Origin: Acidovorax sp. NCPPB 4044
Lineage (GTDB): Bacteria; Pseudomonadota; Gammaproteobacteria; Burkholderiales; Burkholderiaceae_C
DNA length: 64,000 nucleotides
Direction of reading: 5' to 3'
Assembly (NCBI RefSeq): GCF_028069655.1
Contig: NZ_JAMCOS010000001.1
Span: 4,246,001 to 4,310,000 of the forward strand
The position numbers and the translations under genes were made by a program. Under the pieces are notes generated by a model. It was not told the origin of the DNA, ran no database searches, and was given only the letters and a program-made list of their open reading frames with translations. Shown here in pieces: positions 24,541-35,737 of the stretch (position 1 is its first letter; the number at the start of each line of letters is the position of its first letter).

Positions 24541-26310
24541 ATGGCATTGCACCACCTGAAGGTCGGAACGCGCCTTGCGTTGTCGTTCGGTGTCGTACTG
24601 GCCATCACGGCGGCCATCGCGGCCATCGGTGTCTGGCGGCTGCAGGCGCTGGAAGACACGACCCAGCAGCTCACGATGGAGGACAACGAGAAACTCCGCA
24701 TGGCCTGGCAGTGGCGGCAGTCGGTCGAGCTGAACTGGGTGCGGACACGCGCTGCGGTGCTGGACTCGGACACGGCCCGCATCGGCACGTGGCAGTCGGA
24801 GATGGACAAGACCTCCGAGATGACCGTGGCATCCCGCAACCGCCTGCAGGCGCTCGTCACCACCGAAGAAGGCAAACGCCTCATCGCCCAGGCCGATACG
24901 GCGCGTGACGCCTACCGAGGTCCCCGTTCAGCCCTGCTGAAGCGCCGGCAGGCCGGTGAGGATGTTTCCGCATCGCTGGGCCGCGACATCCAGCCGCTGG
25001 CCGAACGCTACATCGGCGCGATCCAGCAACTGGAACAGCGCCAGCAGGCACTCTATGACGCATCCGTCCGCGAGGCGGAAGATGCCGCCGCCGTGGGCCG
25101 CTGGACGCTCATCGGCGGCGGGATCGCCGCCGTGCTGCTGGGGGCGCTGGCTGCGGCGCTTCTGGGCCGTTCGATCACAGGGCCCCTGCGGCTGGCGGCA
25201 ACGCGTGCGGGGCAGATCGCCGGTGGCGATCTCACCCAGCCCATCGATGCGCGGGGCAGCGACGAGGCGGCCGAGCTGCTCCATGCCCTGCGGCACATGC
25301 AGGACAACCTGTCCCATGTGGTGGCGGGCGTGCGCGGCAATGCGGAGAACGTCTCTACCGCCAGCGTCGAGATCGCCCAGGGCAACAACGATCTTTCCGC
25401 ACGCACCGAGCAACAGGCCAGTGCCCTCGAGGAAACCGCCGCCTCGATGGAAGAGATGACCGCCACCGTGCGCCAGAACGCCGACAACGCGCGGCAGGCC
25501 AACCAACTCGCCGCCAGTGCCAGCGCGGTCGCAACCCGCGGCGGCGACGTGGTGGCGGAGGTGGTGGACACGATGAAAGGCATCAACGACAGCAGCCGCA
25601 GGATCGTGGACATCATCGGCGTCATCGACTCCATCGCCTTCCAGACCAACATCCTCGCCCTCAACGCCGCCGTCGAGGCCGCCCGCGCCGGCGAGCAGGG
25701 CCGCGGCTTCGCCGTCGTCGCCTCCGAGGTCCGCACCCTCGCACAGCGCAGCGCCGAAGCGGCCAAGGAGATCAAGGCACTCATCAACGCCAGCGTGGAA
25801 CGCGTGGAACAAGGCACGCAGCTGGTGGACAAGGCGGGCGCGACGATGACGGAAGTGGTGCAGGCGATCCGTCGCGTCACCGACATCGTGGGCGAGATCA
25901 CCGCCGCCAGCGAGGAACAGAGCCAGGGGGTGGCGCAGGTCGGTGAAGCCATCACGCAGATGGACCACGCCACGCAGCAGAACGCGGCCCTGGTGGAACA
26001 GAGCGCTGCGGCCGCCGACAGCCTGCGCGCACAGGCCGCGCAGATGGTGGACGCGGTCGCGGTATTCCGATTGCCTCAAAAAGGCGGTGCGGCACCCCGG
26101 CCCGCGCCGCCCTCGCCCGCCACAGCGGCCGCTCCACCGGCCGCCGCCATCGCGCGCGTACCGCACGCTCCGCGCAAGCCGGCAGACGCCTCGCCGGCCC
26201 CTGCAACGACCGCGTCGTCGTCTCCACCCCCACCAACGGCATTGCCCCCCGCGCAGCGGCCATCCGCAACGCCGGCCCGCGGAAACAGCGACGACTGGGA
26301 AACCTTCTGA
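24541..26310 (+). CDS. Methyl-accepting chemotaxis protein with 4HB-type sensor
   Basis: 589 residues: membrane segment about 11-33, a periplasmic four-helix-bundle sensor, a second membrane segment near 185-205, HAMP, then the cytoplasmic signalling domain with the invariant hairpin tip ([19 protein letters not shown]). The C-terminus is a long Ala/Pro linker ending in DDWETF, a CheR/CheB-tethering pentapeptide of the xWxxF type. GAGGAG precedes the ATG at 24541. The ligand is unknown. About 124 bases around the hairpin tip are identical in DNA to the chemoreceptors at 53116 and 55151. Confidence 0.95.
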   Translation: MALHHLKVGTRLALSFGVVLAITAAIAAIGVWRLQALEDTTQQLTMEDNEKLRMAWQWRQSVELNWVRTRAAVLDSDTARIGTWQSEMDKTSEMTVASRNRLQALVTTEEGKRLIAQADTARDAYRGPRSALLKRRQAGEDVSASLGRDIQPLAERYIGAIQQLEQRQQALYDASVREAEDAAAVGRWTLIGGGIAAVLLGALAAALLGRSITGPLRLAATRAGQIAGGDLTQPIDARGSDEAAELLHALRHMQDNLSHVVAGVRGNAENVSTASVEIAQGNNDLSARTEQQASALEETAASMEEMTATVRQNADNARQANQLAASASAVATRGGDVVAEVVDTMKGINDSSRRIVDIIGVIDSIAFQTNILALNAAVEAARAGEQGRGFAVVASEVRTLAQRSAEAAKEIKALINASVERVEQGTQLVDKAGATMTEVVQAIRRVTDIVGEITAASEEQSQGVAQVGEAITQMDHATQQNAALVEQSAAAADSLRAQAAQMVDAVAVFRLPQKGGAAPRPAPPSPATAAAPPAAAIARVPHAPRKPADASPAPATTASSSPPPPTALPPAQRPSATPARGNSDDWETF

Positions 26311-26346
26311 AGCCGCAGCACCGCGGCATGCCGCCGCGGGCCGGCA

Positions 26347-27057
26347 TCAGGCCGAAGGAGTCAGCTCTTCCAGGCTGTCCACGTGCGCATCCGCCTCGAC
26401 CGACCGGGCGGGCTCGCCATGGTTGTAGCCGTAGGTGACCAGCACCACCGGGCACCCGGCCGCACGGGCGGCCCGTGCATCGTTGACCGAATCGCCAATG
26501 GCCAGCGTGCGGGCAGGCACCGTGCCCAGCGCCTCGCAGGCCTTCAGCAACGGCAGCGGATCGGGCTTCTTGCGGTCGAAGGCATCACCGCCGAACACAT
26601 GCTCGAAAAAGCCGGCCAACCCCTTGGCTTCGAGCAGGGGAACGGCGAAGGCCGTGGGCTTGTTGGTGACGCATGCCAGCCGCAAACCTGCGTGGCGCAG
26701 TGCCGCAAGGCCTTCGGCTACGCCGTCGAACACGTGCGAGCAGCTTCCGTTGATGGCAAGGTAATGGCGTTCGTAGGCGGCCCAGGCCGCGGGATAGCGT
26801 GCATCGACTTCCGCCGCACGCCGCGCGGGCTCCAGTGCCTGCAGCACATGGGCGAGCACCGAGCGCAGCAGATGCTCCGAGCCCTTGCCCACCATGCGCT
26901 CAATGTCCGCCGCCGCAATGGCCGGCAGGGACAGCTCGTCCAGCATGCGGTTGAGCGCTTCCGCAAAATCGCCCAGGGTGTCGACCATGGTGCCGTCCAG
27001 GTCCACGATCGCCGCATCGGCACGCGCCGTCAGCGCTGCCACGGAAGTTTCGGCCAT
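26347..27057 (-). CDS. gph: Phosphoglycolate phosphatase
   Basis: 236 residues, HAD superfamily. The nucleophile motif DLDGTMVDT (residues 18-26), the Thr/Lys motifs (VTNKPT, KKPDPLPL) and the acidic motif GDSVNDARAA are all present. It removes phosphate from 2-phosphoglycolate, a by-product of DNA repair. The ATG at 27057 has AGAGGA upstream. It belongs to the conserved rpe-gph-trpE neighbourhood, here interrupted by two plus-strand insertions. Confidence 0.95.
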   Translation of the reverse strand: MAETSVAALTARADAAIVDLDGTMVDTLGDFAEALNRMLDELSLPAIAAADIERMVGKGSEHLLRSVLAHVLQALEPARRAAEVDARYPAAWAAYERHYLAINGSCSHVFDGVAEGLAALRHAGLRLACVTNKPTAFAVPLLEAKGLAGFFEHVFGGDAFDRKKPDPLPLLKACEALGTVPARTLAIGDSVNDARAARAAGCPVVLVTYGYNHGEPARSVEADAHVDSLEELTPSA

Positions 27058-27342
27058 GCCATCCTCTTCGTTTTTGTGAATGAAGCGCCGCCGAGGGGCG
27101 CCGCCGGGAAGGCCGCACGCCACGTGCCAGCCGGGCCCGCAGTGTAGGACGTGCGGGATCGGCCACACCCGTTGTCTGGCCCGTCCGACAGACCCTCCTG
27201 CCGCCCGCGCCTACGCTGGGACACCCGTTTTCGCTCGACTGCACTGCGCCCTACCACGCCGTGCCCTGAAAACGCAGACCCGGATGCCGGCCACCCAGGC
27301 GCCGGCCCGTCCCCCCAACCCATGAACCGGAGGTCTCCTGCC

Positions 27343-27768
27343 ATGACGAATCGCTTTGCCCTTGCTCCCCGCATCCTCTCCGCCGCCTGCCTGCTGGCCG
27401 CCTGCGCAGCCGTCCAGGCCGCGCCCGACGCTTCGGCGCGCGATCGCTACCAGCAGGACCGCCAGGCCTGCATGAGCGGCGACACCGCGCAGAGCCGCGA
27501 AACCTGCCTGCGCGAAGCCGGTGCCGCGCTGCAAGCCTCCCGCACGGGCCAGTTGGCAGGCCAGGACGCCACCGACGGCTATGCCCGCAACGCAGCACAG
27601 CGCTGCGAAGTGTTCAAGACCGATGAAGACCGCCGCGCCTGCATCGGCCGCGTGCAGTCGGGCACGTCCGAAGGCTCCGTGGCCGGGGGCGGCGTGCTGC
27701 GCGAAGGCACGATGCAGGTCCAGGTGCCACCACCCGGCGCCGGCGCTCCACGCACGATGAATCAGTAA
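27343..27768 (+). CDS. Small exported protein of unknown function
   Basis: 141 residues. The first 26 or so form a signal peptide ending AVQAAPDA. The mature protein has four cysteines (CMSGDTAQSRETC and RCEVFKTDEDRRAC), probably two disulfides, and a Gly/Pro-rich tail. The ATG at 27343 is preceded by GGAGG; an ATG 21 bases upstream is in frame. Similar short proteins occur in the Comamonadaceae but I know no function. Confidence 0.75.
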   Translation: MTNRFALAPRILSAACLLAACAAVQAAPDASARDRYQQDRQACMSGDTAQSRETCLREAGAALQASRTGQLAGQDATDGYARNAAQRCEVFKTDEDRRACIGRVQSGTSEGSVAGGGVLREGTMQVQVPPPGAGAPRTMNQ

Positions 27769-27798
27769 CAGCAAGGGCGGCAGGCGTGCAAAGGCCCC

Positions 27799-27818
27799 GG
27801 CAGCAGCCGCCTGCTGCC
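27799..27818. terminator. Hairpin between convergent genes
   Basis: GGCAGCAG-CCGC-CTGCTGCC forms a perfect 8-bp stem between the stops of the small exported protein (+) and rpe (-). No T-run, so a modest terminator candidate. Confidence 0.45.
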
Positions 27819-27847
27819 AAGGCCGTGCCGCCCCGACCCGCGCCGGC

Positions 27848-28528
27848 TCAGGCCAGGGCGGCCCGCATGGCGCCGATGACGGCGCGGTAGTCGGGTTTGC
27901 CGAAGATCGCGCTGCCGGCCACGAAGGTGTCCGCACCCGCATCCGCCGCGCGGCGGATGTTGTCCACCTTGATGCCCCCATCCACTTCCAGCCGGATATC
28001 CTTGCCGCTGGCGTCGATGCGTTTGCGCAATGCCTCGATCTTGCGCAGGGCGGAATCGATGAAGCTCTGCCCGCCAAAGCCGGGGTTCACGCTCATCACG
28101 AGGATCAGGTCGATGTCCTCGATCACCCAGTCCAGCACGTCGATCGGCGATGCCGGGTTGAACACGAGGCCCGGCTTCACACCCTTGGACCGGATGGCCT
28201 GGATGCTGCGGTGCACGTGCGCCGAGGCGTCGGGGTGGAAGCTGATGTAGTCGGCGCCGGCCTCGGCGAACGCGGCAGCGATGGCATCCACGGGCTCCAC
28301 CATCAGGTGCACGTCGATGGGTGCCGGGCGGCCGTCGGGCGTGACGGCATGGGGCTTCAGCGCCTGGCAGACCATGGGGCCGAAAGTCAGGTTCGGCACG
28401 TAGTGGTTGTCCATCACGTCGAAGTGCACCCAGTCGGCGCCGGAGGCGATGACGTTCTTCACTTCCTCGCCCAGGCGGGCGAAATCGGCGGACAGGATCG
28501 AGGGGGCGATTCGGAATTGGCGTGTCAT
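27848..28528 (-). CDS. rpe: Ribulose-phosphate 3-epimerase
   Basis: 226 residues, TIM barrel. Interconverts ribulose 5-phosphate and xylulose 5-phosphate in the pentose phosphate pathway. Motifs [46 protein letters not shown] and EVDGGIK, with the metal-binding His and Asp residues, are intact. The ATG at 28528 is chosen; the frame is open further upstream only because it overlaps the apaG region on the other strand. Confidence 0.97.
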   Translation of the reverse strand: MTRQFRIAPSILSADFARLGEEVKNVIASGADWVHFDVMDNHYVPNLTFGPMVCQALKPHAVTPDGRPAPIDVHLMVEPVDAIAAAFAEAGADYISFHPDASAHVHRSIQAIRSKGVKPGLVFNPASPIDVLDWVIEDIDLILVMSVNPGFGGQSFIDSALRKIEALRKRIDASGKDIRLEVDGGIKVDNIRRAADAGADTFVAGSAIFGKPDYRAVIGAMRAALA

Positions 28529-28567
28529 GCCGGAATTGTCGCAGCAGCCGCCATTACCATTGCGCCC

Positions 28568-28978
28568 ATGCCGAAGTACCAGTTCCAGGCCGAGGTGCAG
28601 CCACAGTACCTGCCCGAGCAGTCCACGCCCGAAGACGGCGTCTACAGCTTTGCCTACACCATCACCGTCACCAATACCGGCGACCTGCCGGCGCAGCTCA
28701 TCTCCCGGCACTGGACCATCAGCGACTCGCGCGGCCATACCGAAGAGGTCAAGGGCCTGGGCGTGGTCGGCCAGCAGCCGCTGCTGCGGCCGGGCGAAGC
28801 CTTCCAGTACACCAGCGGATGCCGGCTGCGCACCCCCAGCGGCAGCATGCACGGCACCTACTTCTGCGTGGCCGAAGATGGCGAGCGCTTCGAGTGCCCT
28901 GTGCCGCTGTTCGTGCTGGAGGCCCTGTCCGGGGGCGGCTCCGGCGGCGCCCCGCTGTCCGGCCGGGTGCTCCATTGA
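28568..28978 (+). CDS. apaG: ApaG protein
   Basis: 136 residues, ApaG/CorD family, an Fn3-like beta fold implicated in Co2+ resistance and cation homeostasis. Typical segments [18 protein letters not shown] and [18 protein letters not shown] are clear. A Gly/Ser-rich extension follows residue 118. Its stop overlaps the start of the next gene (TTGA). Confidence 0.95.
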   Translation: MPKYQFQAEVQPQYLPEQSTPEDGVYSFAYTITVTNTGDLPAQLISRHWTISDSRGHTEEVKGLGVVGQQPLLRPGEAFQYTSGCRLRTPSGSMHGTYFCVAEDGERFECPVPLFVLEALSGGGSGGAPLSGRVLH

Positions 28979-30972
28979 GCGGCACGCGGCTGCGCGATGC
29001 CTCGCCGCAGTCCCTGCTCGCCACCCTCGATCCCTCGGCCCCGCTCGCGCGGCGGCATCTGTGGCTGATTGGGTTCCTGGCCTGGGTGCGGGGCGACCGC
29101 CGGTCCGTCGATGACGCCCTGGCCCGCCTGCAGCGCTTCGTGGAGGCGGCAGAGGGCGATGCGCAGGCACGCGCCCGGCTGCAGGCATGGTGGACCACGC
29201 TGGTGGGCACGGTGGACATCACCACGCTGCTGGCGGATTTCGGGTTTGCGCCGCGCACGGCACTGGCCAGCGAAATGGCCGAGCGGCTGCGCTACAAGCT
29301 GCTGCCCGGCAGCCCCGAGACGATCGACGCCTCGGAACTCTTCATGCTGGCGTTGCCGACCGATTTCGACGCGCAGTGGCTGGCGGCGCTGGACGAACCC
29401 CTGCTCGAACGGCTGCTCGCCCTGCTGGCGCCCGATGACGGCACCGGCGGCACCGGCGGTACCACCCGGTGGCAGCAGTCGCTGCTGGATGCGATCACCT
29501 ATTGCGCGGGGCAGATCCTCTCGACCGGTTTCGCGCCCGAACTGCGTCTGCGCATGGCCGGGACCGCGCGCGATGCGCAGCCCTTCCATGCGCTGATCCG
29601 CGACGTGGAGAGCCTGCGGGTCGAGGTGCTGCACCAGCTGCGCACCACCGACCGCCTCGACGAGGCCGTGCTGCGCCTGCGCGAACGCCTCGAAGCATGC
29701 CGCGCGGCGGCGGCCACCGTGTATGCGCACTTCGAGGACAACGGCATCTCGGTCGGCCTCGTGTTCCGGCTGCGCCAGCTGCGCGAGCGCATCCTGCGCG
29801 TGCGCGACCTGCTGGACTGCCTGCTCTCGCCCACGCCGGCCACGAGCGCCGCCCGGCTGATGGCACTCCTCGTGACCGTGGGGCGCGAGCGGCGCAGCCT
29901 GCGCGCCCTCGTCGCCTCCAATTCATCGCTGCTCGCGGCCAAGGTGGCCGAGCGCAGCGCGGAGACGGGCGAGCACTACATCACGCGCACCGGGGCCGAG
30001 TACGGCGCCATGGTGGCGAAGGCGGCCGGCGGCGGCTTCGTGATGGCGTTCACCACGCTCATGAAGTTCGGCATCGCCGCCCTGGCGCTCTCGACCTTCT
30101 GGGGCGGGTTCTGGGCGGGCGTCAACTACTCGGTGAGCTTCGTGCTGGTCATGCTGCTGCATTGCACCGTGGCCACCAAGCAGCCGGCGATGACGGCCCC
30201 CGCCATGGCCGCGAAGCTCAAGGAGCTGCAGACGCCCGACGCGATCGAATCGTTCGTGGACGAGGTCACGCACCTCGTGCGCTCGCAGGTGGCCGCGGTG
30301 CTCGGCAATGTGCTGGTCGTCTTCCCCGCCGTGGTGGGCCTCACCCTGGGCATCGCCTGGGTCTCGGGCGCGCCGGCCATCAGCCCGGCCGAGGCGCGGC
30401 ACGTGCTGCATTCGCTGCAGCTCTTCGGGCCCTCGCTGCTGTTCGCGGCATTCACCGGGGTGCTGCTGTTCGCGTCGAGCATCATCGCGGGCTGGGCCGA
30501 GAACTGGTTCGTGCTGCACCGCCTCGATTCGGCGATGGAATACAACCCGCGCATCACCCGCTGGCTCGGCACGGAGCGCGCGGCACGCTGGGCGCGGTTC
30601 TGGCGCGACAACCTCTCGGGTTTCGCGGCCAACGTCTCGCTGGGCTTCATGCTCGGACTGGTGCCGGCGTTCGCCGCCTTCTTCGGCCTGGGGCTGGATG
30701 TGCGGCACGTCACGCTCTCCACGGGGCAACTGGGGGCCGCTCTCACCGCGCTGGGCACCTCCACGCTGCACGAGCCCGCGTTCTGGTGGGCCGCGGCCAC
30801 CCTTCCGTTCATCGGGGCGCTCAACGTGTCGGTGAGCTTCTACCTCGCGTTCCGGCTGGCGCTGCGCGCGCACAGCGTGACGCGCGTCGAGCGGGCCCGC
30901 ATCACCGCGGCCCTGCGCTCGCGGCTGCGCCGCGCGCCGATGCAATTCTTCGTGCCCCGCCGCGCCGCCTGA
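28975..30972 (+). CDS. Gcr-family polytopic membrane protein (annotated elsewhere as site-specific recombinase)
   Basis: 665 residues from a TTG overlapping the apaG stop. It belongs to a proteobacterial family usually named site-specific recombinase Gcr, although no tyrosine or serine recombinase motif is visible. The N-terminal half is helical and soluble; from about residue 350 there are six or so membrane helices (for example around 365-390, 445-465, 485-505, 560-580, 610-635). A membrane role is more plausible than recombination. The TTG start is chosen for the overlap; no ATG gives a better fit. Confidence 0.8.
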   Translation: MSGTRLRDASPQSLLATLDPSAPLARRHLWLIGFLAWVRGDRRSVDDALARLQRFVEAAEGDAQARARLQAWWTTLVGTVDITTLLADFGFAPRTALASEMAERLRYKLLPGSPETIDASELFMLALPTDFDAQWLAALDEPLLERLLALLAPDDGTGGTGGTTRWQQSLLDAITYCAGQILSTGFAPELRLRMAGTARDAQPFHALIRDVESLRVEVLHQLRTTDRLDEAVLRLRERLEACRAAAATVYAHFEDNGISVGLVFRLRQLRERILRVRDLLDCLLSPTPATSAARLMALLVTVGRERRSLRALVASNSSLLAAKVAERSAETGEHYITRTGAEYGAMVAKAAGGGFVMAFTTLMKFGIAALALSTFWGGFWAGVNYSVSFVLVMLLHCTVATKQPAMTAPAMAAKLKELQTPDAIESFVDEVTHLVRSQVAAVLGNVLVVFPAVVGLTLGIAWVSGAPAISPAEARHVLHSLQLFGPSLLFAAFTGVLLFASSIIAGWAENWFVLHRLDSAMEYNPRITRWLGTERAARWARFWRDNLSGFAANVSLGFMLGLVPAFAAFFGLGLDVRHVTLSTGQLGAALTALGTSTLHEPAFWWAAATLPFIGALNVSVSFYLAFRLALRAHSVTRVERARITAALRSRLRRAPMQFFVPRRAA

Positions 30973-31118
30973 TACCCCTTTGCCCGGGGTGCCCGTCCTA
31001 CAGAGGCCCTCCGGATCAGCAGGTACATTCGGTCGGCCCCGGCCGGGGGACGCGCGGACCCACGCGCGGATCGGGCGGGTAGCGGGCACCCGCCCGCGAG
31101 AAGCGAAGGATTACAACA

Positions 31119-32378
31119 ATGGATGAAATCATGGGTTTCTGGGCGCAGTGGCTGCGCCCATCGGCCGGGCTGCCCACCGTGCAGTGGTCGCTGCTGCTCG
31201 CAGTGGCGGCCGTTTCGGGCTATCTCTTCCAGCGACACATCGGCCTGCCCAAGGTGGTGGGCTACACGCTCGTGGGCACCGTCGCTGGCCTGCTGGGCTT
31301 CAGCGGCGCGGTGTGGCCGCTGCAGGGCATCAGCCTGTTCCTGCTGGAGCTGGGCATCGCCATCGTGCTGTTCGAGGCGGGCGGCCGCATCCCGCTGCGC
31401 TGGTTCCGGCACAACCCGATGGTGCTCGCGCAGAGCATCATGGAATCGGCCCTCACGTACTTTGCCGTGTACTACGCCATGCTCTGGTTCGACGTGCCCG
31501 AGCGCGCCGCCGGGCCGCTGGCGCTGGTGGCCCTGGCCGCGTCACCCGCCGTGCTGACACGCGTGGTGGCCGACACCCGCGCCGCCGGCCCGGTGACCGA
31601 CCGCTCCATCGTGCTCGCGACGCTCTCCACGCTCTATGCGCTCACGCTGGGCAGCGCGACGGCCGAACTGATCAACCGCCCCGCCGCGCGCATCATGGAC
31701 ACGGTCTACCCCGTGATGGTGGTGCTGGGCGTGTCCGTCATCGTGGGCGCGGTGCTCGCGCTGGTGCTGCGCATGGCCCTGCGCTTCATGAGCCCCACGA
31801 GCGAGAACACCGCATTCCTGCTGCTCACGCTGATCGCCGCGGGCACCGCCGTGGCCGCGCACATGGGCGGCTCCGCACCGCTCGCCGCGCTGCTGGCCGG
31901 CATGCTGCTCAAGCAGCTCAACCCGCGGCCGTGGGCCGTGCCGCGCCAACTGGGCACGGCCGCCTCGCTGCTCACCATGCTGATGTTCGTGCTGGTCTCC
32001 ACCGTGGCCGCGCAGGCCGACTGGAGCGGCCCGGTGGCCGGCGTGGTGCTGGCGCTCATCGTGGTGCGCCTGCTGGCCAAGGCCCTCGGCGTGGCGCTCG
32101 GCAACGTGGGCAGCGGCGCCAGCTGGCGCCAGGCCCTCTGGGTGGGCTGCGCGATGACGCCGATGTCGTCCATCGCCCTGCTGATCGCCTCGCAGTTCGT
32201 GGTGGCCTCGGCCTCCACCGGGCAGCTCATCGCGCGCGTCGCGCTCCCCACCATCCTGCTCATGGAAGTGCTGGGCGCCGTGATCGCCACGGTGGCCATC
32301 TACCGCGCCGGAGAGAGTTCCAAACCCTGGGCGCCGGCCACGCGCGCCGCCAATGCAGAGCGGGAGCCGCAGCCATGA
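31119..32378 (+). CDS. Kef-like cation:proton antiporter membrane domain
   Basis: 419 residues with about 12 membrane helices, CPA2-type antiporter fold ([20 protein letters not shown], then [18 protein letters not shown]). Unlike full KefB/KefC it has no cytoplasmic nucleotide-binding domain. The stop overlaps the start of a glutamate-cysteine ligase-like gene by ATGA. KefC is gated by glutathione, so coupling to a gamma-glutamyl ligase homologue is suggestive. The transported ion is not evident. Confidence 0.85.
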   Translation: MDEIMGFWAQWLRPSAGLPTVQWSLLLAVAAVSGYLFQRHIGLPKVVGYTLVGTVAGLLGFSGAVWPLQGISLFLLELGIAIVLFEAGGRIPLRWFRHNPMVLAQSIMESALTYFAVYYAMLWFDVPERAAGPLALVALAASPAVLTRVVADTRAAGPVTDRSIVLATLSTLYALTLGSATAELINRPAARIMDTVYPVMVVLGVSVIVGAVLALVLRMALRFMSPTSENTAFLLLTLIAAGTAVAAHMGGSAPLAALLAGMLLKQLNPRPWAVPRQLGTAASLLTMLMFVLVSTVAAQADWSGPVAGVVLALIVVRLLAKALGVALGNVGSGASWRQALWVGCAMTPMSSIALLIASQFVVASASTGQLIARVALPTILLMEVLGAVIATVAIYRAGESSKPWAPATRAANAEREPQP

Positions 32379-33499
32379 GCCTCGAAGCCTTCCACCATTC
32401 CGAGCCGCTGACGCTCGGCGTCGAGCTGGAACTGCAGCTCGTCAACACGCACAACTACGACCTCGCGCCCTATGCCGAGGACATGCTGCGCCTCATGGAA
32501 AAGCAGCCGCTGCCCGGCAGCGTGGTGCCCGAGATGACCAACAGCATGATCGAGATCTCGACCGGCGTATGCCATTCGAGCAGCGAGGTGCTGGGCCAGC
32601 TCACGCAGATCCGCGATGCGCTCGTGAAGAGCGCCGACAAGCTCAACATCGCCGTGGCCGGCGGGGGCACGCACCCGTTCCAGCAATGGCACGAGCGCCG
32701 CATCTACGACAAGCCGCGCTTCCAGGAGCTGTCGCAGCTCTATGGCTACCTCTCCAAGCAGTTCACGATCTTCGGCCAGCACGTGCACATCGGCTGCCCC
32801 GATGCCGATGCCGCGCTGCTGATGCTGCACCGCATGTCGCGCTACATCCCGCACTTCATCGCGATGTCGGCCTCCAGCCCGTACGTGCAGGGGCAGGACA
32901 CGGCGTTCGATTCGGCGCGGCTCAACTCGGTGTTCGCGTTCCCGCTGTCGGGCCGTGCGCCCATGGTGCTCACCTGGAAGGACTTCGAGGGCTACTTCGA
33001 CAAGATGACGCGCACGGGCGTGGTCAAGAGCATGAAGGACTTCTACTGGGACATCCGCCCCAAGCCCGAGTTCGGCACCATCGAGATCCGCGTGTTCGAC
33101 ACCCCGCTCACCATCGAGCGGGCCGCCGCGCTGGCCGGCTACGTGCAGTCCCTCGGCGCCTGGTTCCTGGCCGAGCAGCCGTTCACGCCCACCGAAGACG
33201 ACTACCTGGTCTACACCTACAACCGCTTCCAGGCCTGCCGCTTCGGCATGGACGCGGTGTACGTGGACCCGGCCACCGGCGAGCACATGCCGCTGCGCGA
33301 CCACATCCTGCAGACCATCGACCACATCGCGCGCCATGCGGCGGTGACCGGCGCGTCAGGCGCCCTGCACCTGCTGCGCAGCGAGGCGGCCGCGGGCCAG
33401 AACGATGCCCGCTGGCTGCGCGAGCGCCAGCGCAACGAGCAGTTGCTGGGCGAGGTGAGCCGGCAGGCGGCACTGCGCTTCCGCGGCGCGCCCGCCTGA
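32375..33499 (+). CDS. YbdK-type carboxylate-amine ligase (weak glutamate-cysteine ligase)
   Basis: 374 residues, GCS2 family. Conserved parts: [12 protein letters not shown] at the start, [30 protein letters not shown] and [12 protein letters not shown]. The E. coli relative YbdK has weak gamma-glutamylcysteine synthetase activity; the true substrate of this group is uncertain. It is translationally coupled to the antiporter gene upstream, which suggests a joint role in thiol- or glutamyl-linked ion control. Confidence 0.88.
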   Translation: MSLEAFHHSEPLTLGVELELQLVNTHNYDLAPYAEDMLRLMEKQPLPGSVVPEMTNSMIEISTGVCHSSSEVLGQLTQIRDALVKSADKLNIAVAGGGTHPFQQWHERRIYDKPRFQELSQLYGYLSKQFTIFGQHVHIGCPDADAALLMLHRMSRYIPHFIAMSASSPYVQGQDTAFDSARLNSVFAFPLSGRAPMVLTWKDFEGYFDKMTRTGVVKSMKDFYWDIRPKPEFGTIEIRVFDTPLTIERAAALAGYVQSLGAWFLAEQPFTPTEDDYLVYTYNRFQACRFGMDAVYVDPATGEHMPLRDHILQTIDHIARHAAVTGASGALHLLRSEAAAGQNDARWLRERQRNEQLLGEVSRQAALRFRGAPA

Positions 33500-33602
33500 A
33501 GGAAGGAGCAAGCAAGCACGGCCCCAGGCTCCGCGGGCCGCTGCCTGCCGGGGGGCCGAAGCACCGGCACTGCCGGCGCCCCTGCGGCCGGCGCGGCCGG
33601 CG

Positions 33603-34652
33603 TCAGGACCGCTTGACCAGCTCCACCCGCCGGTTCTTCGCCTGGCCCTCCGGCGTCGCGTTGTCCGCCACCGGGTCCGCGGCGCCTAAGCCCGCGGACG
33701 ACAGGCGCGACGCATCGATGCCCTGGGCCTGCAGGGCCGCCACCACGGCCCTGGCGCGGCCGTCCGAGAGGGCCTGGTTGTGCGCCGGGTCGCCCGTGCC
33801 GTCAGTGTAGCCATTGACGGCCAGCTTGAGCGACGCATCCTGCCGCAGCAGTTGCACCACCTGCCCGATCTGCGGCTGCGAATCGGCCAGGATGTCGGTC
33901 CTGTCGGTGGCGAAGTTGACGTGCAGCGCCACCTTGCCGGTCTGGTCGATCTGCGCCTTCAGTGCGCTGGCCGGCAGCAGCCCGGCGGTGATCTGCAGAG
34001 GCCTGGTTTCCACGATGAGCAGCCCGCCGCCGAACGGGTGGCTGCACAGGTGGATCCAGATGTCGCGGTCGGCGCGGTGGACGACAAACACCTGCGCGGG
34101 GTGGTTCCAGAGGTCGCCCAGGCCGCTGTTGTACTTGGTGGCCACGTCGCGTGGCCATTCCTTGATCTTCTGGGCGGCGGCTTCCGGAATCCGGTCATCG
34201 AAGATCTTGGCGCCGCCCAGCGAGGCCACCACCGCCTCGATGTTGCGCACCAGCTCCAGGTCCGAGAAGGTCTTGCCCTGCGCGGCGGCGATGTTCGCCG
34301 ACCAGACCCGGCCCTCCACCGGCTGCAGGCGGTCCCCCGTCCAGAAGGGCACCTGATCGAAATCGGCGACATCGGGCGTGGTTCCCGTGGCATAGCCGCT
34401 GGGCAGCGCGATGTAGGGGAAGGCGCCCAGCGGCGCGCTCGAGACCGGCAGGCCGGACGCATCGAACGCCTTGCCGGCAGAAGCGGCCCCCACCGGCTGC
34501 GAGGCCGCGGCGCTGGTGGCAGTGGCCGGGGCGGCCGGTGCAGAGGCCTCGGGCCCGGCCGGGGGGCTGCCGGTTTTCTGCGCCGCATCCTGCTTGCCGC
34601 AGGCCCCCAGGCCCAAGGCCAGAACCAGCGCCATCACCGCTGCTTTGTGCAC
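33603..34652 (-). CDS. OmpA-family outer-membrane lipoprotein
   Basis: 349 residues from a GTG with GGGAG seven bases upstream. The signal peptide ends in the lipobox LGAC (Cys near residue 18), followed by an Ala/Pro/Ser-rich linker. Residues about 235-345 form an OmpA/MotB peptidoglycan-binding domain (LAVNGYTDGTGDPAHNQALSDGRA..VVAALQAQGI..). The middle part has no known family name to me. Attached to the outer membrane, it should tether it to the cell wall. Divergent from thiL. Confidence 0.88.
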   Translation of the reverse strand: MHKAAVMALVLALGLGACGKQDAAQKTGSPPAGPEASAPAAPATATSAAASQPVGAASAGKAFDASGLPVSSAPLGAFPYIALPSGYATGTTPDVADFDQVPFWTGDRLQPVEGRVWSANIAAAQGKTFSDLELVRNIEAVVASLGGAKIFDDRIPEAAAQKIKEWPRDVATKYNSGLGDLWNHPAQVFVVHRADRDIWIHLCSHPFGGGLLIVETRPLQITAGLLPASALKAQIDQTGKVALHVNFATDRTDILADSQPQIGQVVQLLRQDASLKLAVNGYTDGTGDPAHNQALSDGRARAVVAALQAQGIDASRLSSAGLGAADPVADNATPEGQAKNRRVELVKRS

Positions 34653-34749
34653 AGACAGACTCCCCGTTGAAAAGAGCGCCGCAGTGTAGCGGCGGGCCTG
34701 CCCGATCCGCCACCCCTCCGCGGTGGGGGTGGCGGGTATGCTCGCGCCC

Positions 34750-35730
34750 ATGGGTGAATTCGATCTGATCGCGCGTTTCTTCAAACGCCCCGTGCGCCGC
34801 GCCGCGCTGGGCGTGGGCGATGACTGCGCACTGCTCGCGCCCGGCGCCGGCATGCACCTGGCCGTCTCCAGCGACATGCTGGTGGAGGGCCGCCATTTCT
34901 TCCCCGACGTGTACCCCGCGCACCTGGGCCACAAGGCGCTGGCGGTGAACCTGTCAGACCTCGCGGCCTGCGGGGCGCGGCCGCTGGCCTTCACGCTGGC
35001 GCTGGCGCTGCCCCGCGCGGACGAGGCGTGGCTGCAGGGCTTCTCCGAAGGGCTGCTGGCGCTGGCGGACGCGCACGGCTGCGAACTGGTGGGCGGCGAC
35101 ACGACGCAGGGCCCGCTCAACATCTGCATCACCGTTTTCGGCGAGGTGCCCGCAGGGCAGGCGCTGCTGCGCAGCGGCGCGCGCGCGGGCGACGATCTGT
35201 GGGTGAGCGGGCACCTGGGCGATGCGCGCCTGGCGCTCGATGCGCTGCAGGGCCAGGTGCCCGTGCAGCTGCCGCCGCCCGTGCTGGCGCAGGCGCGCGA
35301 ACGGCTGGAGCGGCCCACGCCGCGCGTGGCGCTGGGGCAGGCGCTGCGCGGGCTGGCCAGCAGCGCCATCGACGTGAGCGATGGCCTCGTGGGCGACCTG
35401 GGGCACATCCTGCGGGCCTCGGGCGTGGGGGCGCGCATCGACACCACGCTGGCCCCGCAACTCATGGCGGCCTGCGCGGGCCATGCGCCCGAGAACCTGC
35501 CCTACGGCTGGGAAAACCTGCTGCGCTGCGTGCTGGCAGGCGGCGACGACTACGAACTGCTGTTCACGGCCCCGCCCGCCCGGCGCGCGGCAGTGGAGGC
35601 CGCGGCCCGTCAGGCGGGCACGCGCGTGACGTGCATCGGCGCCATGGAGGCCGAACCCGGCCTGCGGCTGCTGGACGCGCAGGGCCAGCCCCTGTCCGCG
35701 CAGTACCTCGCCTTCGACCACTTCCGCTGA
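34750..35730 (+). CDS. thiL: Thiamine-monophosphate kinase
   Basis: 326 residues, PurM-like ATP-binding fold. It makes thiamine diphosphate from the monophosphate. Motifs MGEFDLIARFF at the start, GVGDDCALL, SSDMLVEGRHF, VNLSDLAA.GA.P and the later AIDVSDGLVGDL and AGGDDYELLFT are intact. In many betaproteobacteria thiL is followed by pgpA and pncC; here they are 4.1 kb away behind two inserted genes. Confidence 0.97.
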   Translation: MGEFDLIARFFKRPVRRAALGVGDDCALLAPGAGMHLAVSSDMLVEGRHFFPDVYPAHLGHKALAVNLSDLAACGARPLAFTLALALPRADEAWLQGFSEGLLALADAHGCELVGGDTTQGPLNICITVFGEVPAGQALLRSGARAGDDLWVSGHLGDARLALDALQGQVPVQLPPPVLAQARERLERPTPRVALGQALRGLASSAIDVSDGLVGDLGHILRASGVGARIDTTLAPQLMAACAGHAPENLPYGWENLLRCVLAGGDDYELLFTAPPARRAAVEAAARQAGTRVTCIGAMEAEPGLRLLDAQGQPLSAQYLAFDHFR

Positions 35731-35737
35731 AGCGCCG

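Noticed and set aside
28975..30972. Mobile-element recombinase
   Set aside because: Although the family is often named site-specific recombinase, I see no catalytic Tyr or Ser motif, and it has many membrane helices and a conserved place after apaG.
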